From assembly GCA_963769765.1 (NCBI GenBank), contig CAVYNA010000004.1, positions 124,001-188,000 of the forward strand: 64,000 nt of DNA. The letters are read 5' to 3'. This DNA is from Bog-756 sp963769765. GTDB taxonomy: Bacteria > Actinomycetota > Acidimicrobiia > Acidimicrobiales > RAAP-2. Every line of letters starts with the position of its first letter. Position 1 is the first letter of the stretch. The translations under genes were made by a program, and so were the position numbers. Positions 58,637 through 64,000 of the stretch are shown here, piece after piece. The notes under the pieces were generated by a model, which was not told the DNA's origin, made no database searches, and saw only the letters and a program-made list of their open reading frames with translations.

Positions 58637-58942
58637 ATGTCGGCAACGCTGAAGTTGACGCATACGGCAATCGGAGCGGAAGTACGTCGTGGCTCGTACG
58701 ATGTCGTGGTCGACGGCGAGCGGGTCGGGTCGGTCGAAATGAACGACACGATCGAGATGCCGGTCGAGCCTGGACGTCATTCCCTGCAGGTCCGGGATGG
58801 CCGGATGTCGAGCAGTACTGAACCCTTTGACGCCACCGAGGGCGAGATCGTCGCCTTCCGGTGCACCGGAAAGAGGTTCTTGCCGATCTTTCTGGCATCC
58901 TTCATCGTTCCCAGGCTTGCACTGAAACTCGTGCGCGATTGA
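58637..58942 (+). CDS. Small conserved-type protein with beta-rich domain and C-terminal hydrophobic segment
   Basis: 101 residues. KLTHTAIGAEVRRGSYDVVV, followed by DGERVGSVEMNDTIEMPVEP and GRHSLQVRDGRMSSST, reads as a PEGA-like beta sandwich. The end (FLPIFLASFIVPRLALKLV) is a hydrophobic helix. The AGAGGAG site eight bases before the ATG is strong. Similar small proteins occur widely in actinobacteria; function unknown. Confidence 0.7.
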   Translation: MSATLKLTHTAIGAEVRRGSYDVVVDGERVGSVEMNDTIEMPVEPGRHSLQVRDGRMSSSTEPFDATEGEIVAFRCTGKRFLPIFLASFIVPRLALKLVRD

Positions 58943-59272
58943 GTCGGCGTCGGCGTCGCGGCGGTCATCAAGACGTCGTCATCGCCGCCCGGCTCGCCTC
59001 GAGAGGGCGTGCCACCTCACACCGGTTTATGCGCCGGACCATGGAAGCAGCGGCAGTCAGAATCCGGGTTGGTCCCCCTCCGACACTGACGCGTGAGAGC
59101 AGGACGTCACGACGAACCACCTCTGCCGCTGTCGACCCGGCGGTTCCTCTCTCGACATCAGGACCTTCGGCCCTGGTCAGGACCAGTTCGACGGGGAAGC
59201 GTGGTCAATTGGAGTGGCATCGCGGGCGCGTACTTCCCATCGGTCCCCGGTTCGCCGTTCCGGAGGTCGGCG
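58943..59272. other. 330-base gene-free stretch containing the right att candidate
   Basis: No supported gene. It begins with a GTCGGC repeat (58943-58954), contains CCGGTTTATGCGCCGG and the 13-base tRNA 3' copy at 59074-59086, and ends with the ribosome-binding site of the next gene. Confidence 0.5.
59074..59086 (+). other. Right attachment-site candidate of the island
   Basis: CCCCCTCCGACAC, identical to 51786-51798 in tRNA-Leu. Allowing one missing C, the match extends to GTCCCCC(C)TCCGACAC. It has the same orientation as the tRNA, as expected of a direct repeat flanking an integrated element. Confidence 0.5.
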
Positions 59273-61906
59273 ATGGCCCATCTGGACGACGAATCTGCAA
59301 TCAGGGGCATGGGACGGCGCTTGGCGGTGGTGGCATCGTCGATCGTCGGCGCGACCGCCCTCCTCACAGCCTGTGGGTCCTCGACACCGAGCGTGACCTA
59401 CGTCTCGCCGCTCGTTCGCCAGGCGATCGTGCCGGTGGTCGTCCAGGCATCGCCGAACGACCTCACGACTCGCGTGCGCGGGGCCACGGTCGGGATCGTC
59501 AACACGGCGAGCGGAGTGTCGCTCGGGGTCGGGACCACCGGCCGAGAGGGTGTCGTGCTGGTGCGGCTGTCGACGTTGACCGCTCCGGCCACGCTGACCG
59601 TGACCGCGAGCGGTGGTCGGACAGTGAGCGGCGTGCCGTTCTCCTCCGCGACGCTGGGCTCCACGACGTATGCCTCTCCCCACGCGGTCTACGTCGTACC
59701 GCCGGCCCCGGCCGGTGGTGCCTTACCGTCGACCACCACCGCACAGCTGACCAGCACGCTGTCCCAAGCCAACTGGCTCTGCGAGGCGACCACCACGGCC
59801 GGCTTCGCCAGCTTCTTCGGATTCAAGATGGGCTCCATCAATGTTCCCTCAACCAACTGTCCGACGACGACCCGCCAAACCGACTCCCCACCGACATCCC
59901 CTGGCGTCGTTCTCGCCGACCGGACCACGCAGGCTCGGCCGGCGTTGACCGGTGCAGTGACCGACGTGCTCGGCATCGGTATCAGCACTGCCTCGGCCGC
60001 GTACTCGATCGGTAGTGGAACCGGGAGCAGCCAACAGCTCTCGGCGATCCAAAAGACGCTGTCCACGATGGAAGGACAGCTCGACGACATCAACCAAGCG
60101 GTTGATTCGCTTCAGACGTCTGTCGCACAGATCAGTGCCCAGGTGAACGCCGTCGGCGAGTCGTCGTCGGCACAGGCAGCCGGACAAGACGTCAACGACA
60201 TCAAGTCGGCGAGCAACGATGTCGAGGTACTCGTGGCCGCAGCGATCCAGCTCCTTTGCCCTTCGGGTACCTGTGCGCAGACCCCCGCGACCACCTTCAC
60301 GTCCGCGCTCGAGACGACGTGCCCGCCATCCCAGACGCAGACCAGTACCTGCGAGAACTTCGTGAACGTGATGCACCAGACCCAGAATGAGCTGGCAGGA
60401 ACCTCTCCGGGGCTCCTCGCCAAACTGGGAACCATCGCCCTCGACGCAATCGGCTCTGCATCCGGTGGCGGACCGGCGGCGACCCCCGGCGTCGTCCAGT
60501 ATGCACTGGCATCCGAGCAGGGGTCGGCCGGCTTCTACCAGACGAGCGACGCAGCCAATGCTCGAGTCGACTGGGCGTACTACCTGCTGGTGACCCAGGT
60601 GGCACAAGTATCAGTGGCGGTGGCGGGCTCGTTGGACATCGGACAGCCACAACCGGGGACATCACCGACAGACCTGTATCCGACCACCGTGCAGTGGCAG
60701 GACGTCGCGACCCAGGTCGACAAGGTCAACCCGATCGTCGACGCGTATCTCGGCGCGTTTCCCAACTTCCCGGACACAGCGGTCATGACCACCGGCTCGG
60801 GCCTTCCCGACGGGGATGCGCCCTACCTGTTTCCCCAGCAGGTCGGTGCAGTGGTGACCAGTGGTGTCTACACAGGAAACGCAGGCGTCAACTTCGACCT
60901 GAGCGCGAACGGGACCACCGGTTCGCCGAATCCCGCGATCAAAGGTCAGAACGGCAACCAGTTGGCACTGACCTGGAGCGGGGGCAGTGCTCCGATCGTG
61001 ATGACACCGCTCGGAACGGTCTCACCGAACACCGCTGGTGCGACCGGAACGTGGCAACTGCTTCCTTCATCCCCGAGCGGGACCCCACCACCGGTGCCGA
61101 CGATGACCGCGGTGGGATTCCAGAACTGGCAGTTCGCCACGGCGACGGGACCGAACACCAACAGCAACAGCCAGCCGAACTGGACCGGAAGCAGTGTGAG
61201 CTGGAGCGCGAATTCGCTGAGCGGACCCCTTTCGGACCTCTACTACTGGGTCCACGACGACAACACCCCGGGGCAGGCGATGAGCTCCGCATCCGGAATC
61301 GCCGAGCAGCTGCTGTTCCCCCAAGGACAGACGTACGGTTCCTCGGGAAGCAACGGCCTCTCCTACTACTACACCCGGACCCAAACGAGTGACGCCAACG
61401 CAGCAGTTGGGATCGAGGCGTGCAGTCCGTCCGGAAACTCATCGTGCCTCCTGCCGACCTGGCTCACCACCTCGGTGAACGCAACCAACAACAACCCCGG
61501 CAACAACAGTGGCGTCTTCGACTTCAACAACGGCGTCGCTCTGGACAACCAGAACGTTGCCAATCCGATCGGTGAGGCATGTACGAACTGTGCGGATGGT
61601 CAGGCGTGGCTGAATACCTACGGGAACTGGGAGAGCAATTGGACCCCGGACGGCAACGGCACCCAGACCGGCATCGTGTCCACGCTCAACGGAAGCAACA
61701 TCACCAACTCGGGCAATCCCGCGTTCAACACCGCGGGCCGTCCGGTGCTGTTCGACCGGCAACAGGTGAGTGGGGGGTCGAACGCGGAGACCGACTGCTT
61801 CTACTGGACGGCGAGCACCAATCCCTCCGCGGCCACAGGCACGGGCTGCCTGGTCGAGCGCCTGACGAGCTCTGCGGTCCTGCCCGCGGTCAGCTCGAGC
61901 TACTGA
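59273..61906 (+). CDS. Large secreted lipoprotein with coiled-coil segment, unknown function
   Basis: 877 residues. MGRRLAVVASSIVGATALLTAC gives a lipobox with Cys34. Residues ~35-130 are beta-rich and resemble a carboxypeptidase-regulatory/Ig-like domain (VRGATVGIVNTASGVSLGVG). Residues ~225-310 form a Gly/Ala/Ser hydrophobic stretch, then a coiled coil (SAIQKTLSTMEGQLDDINQA, DSLQTSVAQISAQVNAV), a layout seen in alpha-helical pore-forming toxins, though this is only resemblance. The last 350 residues are Asn/Gly/Ser/Thr-rich (NATNNNPGNNSGVFDFNNGV). GGAGG seven bases before the ATG at 59273 fixes the start. It lies just outside the right att candidate. Confidence 0.65.
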   Translation: MAHLDDESAIRGMGRRLAVVASSIVGATALLTACGSSTPSVTYVSPLVRQAIVPVVVQASPNDLTTRVRGATVGIVNTASGVSLGVGTTGREGVVLVRLSTLTAPATLTVTASGGRTVSGVPFSSATLGSTTYASPHAVYVVPPAPAGGALPSTTTAQLTSTLSQANWLCEATTTAGFASFFGFKMGSINVPSTNCPTTTRQTDSPPTSPGVVLADRTTQARPALTGAVTDVLGIGISTASAAYSIGSGTGSSQQLSAIQKTLSTMEGQLDDINQAVDSLQTSVAQISAQVNAVGESSSAQAAGQDVNDIKSASNDVEVLVAAAIQLLCPSGTCAQTPATTFTSALETTCPPSQTQTSTCENFVNVMHQTQNELAGTSPGLLAKLGTIALDAIGSASGGGPAATPGVVQYALASEQGSAGFYQTSDAANARVDWAYYLLVTQVAQVSVAVAGSLDIGQPQPGTSPTDLYPTTVQWQDVATQVDKVNPIVDAYLGAFPNFPDTAVMTTGSGLPDGDAPYLFPQQVGAVVTSGVYTGNAGVNFDLSANGTTGSPNPAIKGQNGNQLALTWSGGSAPIVMTPLGTVSPNTAGATGTWQLLPSSPSGTPPPVPTMTAVGFQNWQFATATGPNTNSNSQPNWTGSSVSWSANSLSGPLSDLYYWVHDDNTPGQAMSSASGIAEQLLFPQGQTYGSSGSNGLSYYYTRTQTSDANAAVGIEACSPSGNSSCLLPTWLTTSVNATNNNPGNNSGVFDFNNGVALDNQNVANPIGEACTNCADGQAWLNTYGNWESNWTPDGNGTQTGIVSTLNGSNITNSGNPAFNTAGRPVLFDRQQVSGGSNAETDCFYWTASTNPSAATGTGCLVERLTSSAVLPAVSSSY

Positions 61907-61977
61907 TCTGTGTCCGGACAGCACACGTCGACCGGTCGCATCGCACGAGGTGGACCAGACGGTCCCCTGACCGGAGG

Positions 61978-62014
61978 AGTTCCGCCGTGCCTGGGGGATA
62001 GACACGGCGGAACT
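61978..62014. terminator. Strong hairpin after the large lipoprotein gene
   Basis: A perfect 12-bp stem, AGTTCCGCCGTG (61978-61989) with CACGGCGGAACT (62003-62014), and a 13-base loop. It lies 72 bases after the stop. There is no U-tract. Confidence 0.65.
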
Positions 62015-62194
62015 GCAACTCCACGGTCCGCAAGCCCCTCACATCGCATTCTGAACGGTCTCGTGGAACTGTCGGTTTCGGGTTCTTGAACGCTCGATGA
62101 ACAGGCGAGCGACGTCCCGGTGCCTCCTGCTCGAGGCTGGGGTTGACCTACGGTCAGGTGCGACATCGTCGAGCGACGGGGAAGAGCGAGCAGG

Positions 62195-63055
62195 ATGCAC
62201 GCGGATCGAAAGCAGCGACGCGCACTGGTGACCGGCGCGAGCAGGGGTATCGGAAAGGCGACGGCAGTCGCGCTCGCGACGGCCGGCTGGGACGTGGCGG
62301 TCAGCGCCCGGACCAGGCGTGCAGGGGAGGGCCGGGACACGTCCGACACCGGTGGGGGCCGGGCCCTCCCCGGAAGTCTCGAGGAGACCGCCGCGTTGGT
62401 CCGGCATGCAGGATGCCGGAGTCTCGAGCTCGTCGCCGACCTGCACGACCAGGACGCACTGCGCGCCGCCGTACGACAGGTCACCACCGAGTGGGGCGGG
62501 CTGGACCTCCTCGTCAACGACGCAGTCGACACGGGACCCGGAAGCATGGTGCCGATCACCGAGCTCACCGTCGGGCAGCTCGAGTCGAAGCTCATGGCCA
62601 ACGTCGTCGCGCAGTACGTGCTCGTTTCCGCGGTGCTCCCCGGCATGCTCGAGCGGGGTGGAGGCACCATCGTGGACGTGACCTCCCATACCGCGACCGC
62701 CGATCCGCCGGGGCCGGTGGGCCAGGGCGGATGGGGCCTCGCCTACGCCGCGTCGAAGGCCGCGTTCCACCGGTTCGCGCCCCTGATCGCCGTCGAGCTC
62801 GGTGATCGCGGGATCCGGGCTTACAACGTCGATCCGGGGTATGTCGAGACGGAGCGCCAGCTCGTGAACGCCGCCGCGCTCGGCCTCGAGGGTCGCTATC
62901 GCGGCGCACCCCCTTCGGTGCCGGCCGCCGCCATTGTCTGGCTCGCCGAGCACCCGGACGAGGCCGACAACGGCCAGACATTCCGTGCCCAGAAGCTCGC
63001 GCTCGAACGTGGCCTCCATCCCGACTGGCGCGAGCCACCTCCGGCACCCTCCTGA
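62195..63055 (+). CDS. Short-chain dehydrogenase/reductase
   Basis: 286 residues. The cofactor motif TGASRGIG is at 14-21. The structural LLVNDAV replaces the usual NNAG (the second Asn is Asp). The catalytic Ser lies in VTSHTA and the YxxxK pair in YAASKAAFHRF. VDPGYVETE follows. The basic residues after strand 2 (SARTRRAG) suggest NADP preference. A family-unusual insertion of about 20 residues (GEGRDTSDTGGGRALPG) follows strand 2. GGGGAAGAG precedes the ATG. Substrate unknown. Confidence 0.88.
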   Translation: MHADRKQRRALVTGASRGIGKATAVALATAGWDVAVSARTRRAGEGRDTSDTGGGRALPGSLEETAALVRHAGCRSLELVADLHDQDALRAAVRQVTTEWGGLDLLVNDAVDTGPGSMVPITELTVGQLESKLMANVVAQYVLVSAVLPGMLERGGGTIVDVTSHTATADPPGPVGQGGWGLAYAASKAAFHRFAPLIAVELGDRGIRAYNVDPGYVETERQLVNAAALGLEGRYRGAPPSVPAAAIVWLAEHPDEADNGQTFRAQKLALERGLHPDWREPPPAPS

Positions 63056-63153
63056 CCGGACAGAGCGGCGCGGCCACGACGTCCCAGTTCTCCGGATCCC
63101 CGTATGCACCGGACCACTGTGCTCGAATGGGGGAAACGACCAGGAGTTCTTCC

Positions 63154-63924
63154 ATGTCACCGCACCGATCCCACCACGTCCGCCCGGCCCACTTGTTCGT
63201 CGCGCCACTGCTGCTCGCCGGAGTGATCCTCGCCGCGTGCAGCAGCTCGAGCACCTCGAGCACGACCACGACCGCCTCGCCGAGCACGACGACCGGCGCG
63301 TCGGGCGGCACCGGCGGCACGAGCGTCGCCCAGCTCCACCGACTGAGCGACAGCGTCAAGGCATCACAACAGAAGACCTTCAAGGCCGTCTACACCTCGA
63401 CGACCGGCGGGACGTCCCAGAGCTACACGCTCGAGCAGGCTCCGCCGAAGCAACTCTTCTCAGCGACCGGCGGGTCCCAGGGGACGACGATGCTCGTGAA
63501 CACCGGCAGCGCGACCTACACCTGTTTCGCCAACTCGGGCGCCGGCACGACGTGCACGTCGGTCGGTTCGACCACCGGCACGAATGCGCTCTCGGGCATC
63601 CTCGACATCTACAACGGCTCGGCCGAGCTCTCCGCAATCAGCTCATGGGAGTCCATCACCGCCGCGCACGTGGTCGGTGCGAAGCTCAGCGTCACCAACG
63701 CCACCATCGCGGGTCAATCGTCGACTTGCGCGCAGTGGACCTACCAGGGACAGACGACCACCTACTGCGTGACGTCGGACGGCGTGCTCGCGAAAGTGTC
63801 CGCGTCGGGTGCTTCGGGCAACGAAACCAACTTCGTACTCGCGAGCTACACCACGTCGGTTCCCGACAGTGATTTCGCACTGCCGGCCGGTGCGACCGTC
63901 GTGACGCTGCCTTCCGGATCGTGA
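63154..63924 (+). CDS. Ser/Thr-rich lipoprotein of unknown function
   Basis: 256 residues. Signal peptide LFVAPLLLAGVILAAC has a clear lipobox (LAAC). A 40-residue Ser/Thr/Gly linker follows. The mature domain has VKASQQKTFKAVYTSTTGGT and a C-terminal NFVLASYTTSVPDSDFALP strand, which resembles LppX/LprG-like or outer-surface carrier folds of actinobacteria (weak). Four cysteines may form two disulfides (YTCFAN, TTCTSV, STCAQW, TTYCVT). AGGAG seven bases before the ATG at 63154 decides the start over 63127. The remaining 76 bases of the window hold nothing visible. Confidence 0.75.
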   Translation: MSPHRSHHVRPAHLFVAPLLLAGVILAACSSSSTSSTTTTASPSTTTGASGGTGGTSVAQLHRLSDSVKASQQKTFKAVYTSTTGGTSQSYTLEQAPPKQLFSATGGSQGTTMLVNTGSATYTCFANSGAGTTCTSVGSTTGTNALSGILDIYNGSAELSAISSWESITAAHVVGAKLSVTNATIAGQSSTCAQWTYQGQTTTYCVTSDGVLAKVSASGASGNETNFVLASYTTSVPDSDFALPAGATVVTLPSGS

Positions 63925-64000
63925 GCCCCGATCCGTCGTGACGTGCCGCCACGGTCCACGAGGTCCGGCGCGACCCGGACTCAATGGGGGAGGGGAGCTC

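Larger units (their letters stand above)
51799..59086. mobile_element. tRNA-Leu-linked integrated island (about 7.3 kb)
   Basis: Bounded by the tRNA-Leu 3' end and a 13-base direct repeat of it at 59074-59086. It contains, in order, a tyrosine integrase, an HTH protein, a DUF4234 protein, a truncated IS3 element flanked by broken genes, a HELGH-motif protein, a small membrane protein, a toxin-antitoxin pair and two small accessory genes. Base composition is visibly lower in GC than the flanks. No replication, relaxase or capsid genes were found, so it would be a non-autonomous or decayed element. The right end is the less certain; a 12-base copy at 57163 could mark an inner border. Confidence 0.6.

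Overview
This is a high-GC actinobacterial chromosome segment. Gene order (polA-rpsA-(...)-coaE-uvrB-uvrA, then uvrC-rapZ-yvcK-gap-pgk-tpiA-secG), an AftD-like arabinofuranosyltransferase and many GTG starts fit Actinobacteria. The combination suggests a deep-branching lineage such as Acidimicrobiia, but the class is inference.

Layout. 1-2.8 kb: 3' part of polA, then rpsA. 2.9-8.8 kb (minus strand): a complete peptide/oligopeptide ABC transporter operon (Tat lipoprotein binding protein, two permeases, two ATPases). 9.1-22.7 kb: a cell-envelope glycan block with three multi-pass GT-C or mannosyltransferase-like enzymes, an FAD-dependent mutase-like oxidoreductase, a Wzx/MATE-type flippase, a 1543-residue AftD-like arabinofuranosyltransferase and a methyltransferase. 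This block and the transporter separate rpsA from coaE. 22.7-28.6 kb: coaE, uvrB, uvrA. 28.7-34.8 kb (minus): a small secreted protein, then an overlapping moxR-DUF58-transglutaminase (TgpA-like) operon ending in a 2OG-Fe(II) oxygenase-like gene. 34.9-42.5 kb: an HTH/transmembrane ORF, nadA, a divergent TetR-MFS pair and a TIGR03118-type secreted protein. 42.5-51.5 kb: uvrC-rapZ-yvcK-gap-pgk-tpiA-secG and a membrane-anchored family-5 solute-binding protein. whiA is absent from its usual place after yvcK.

51.7-59.1 kb is an integrated island at the 3' end of a tRNA-Leu(GAG) gene. It carries a tyrosine integrase translationally coupled to a small HTH protein, a DUF4234 membrane protein, a truncated IS3-family element that has cut into host genes, a HELGH-motif protein, a Doc toxin with a ribbon-helix-helix antitoxin and several small membrane or lipoproteins. 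Copies of the tRNA 3' end (13 and 12 bases) lie at 59.07 and 57.16 kb, suggesting one or two stacked insertions. After it come a large secreted lipoprotein with a coiled coil, a short-chain dehydrogenase and another lipoprotein.

A recurrent signal is a TAnnnT -10 hexamer ending 6-9 bases before a start codon. It occurs in both core genes and island genes, and indicates that leaderless transcription is common here.
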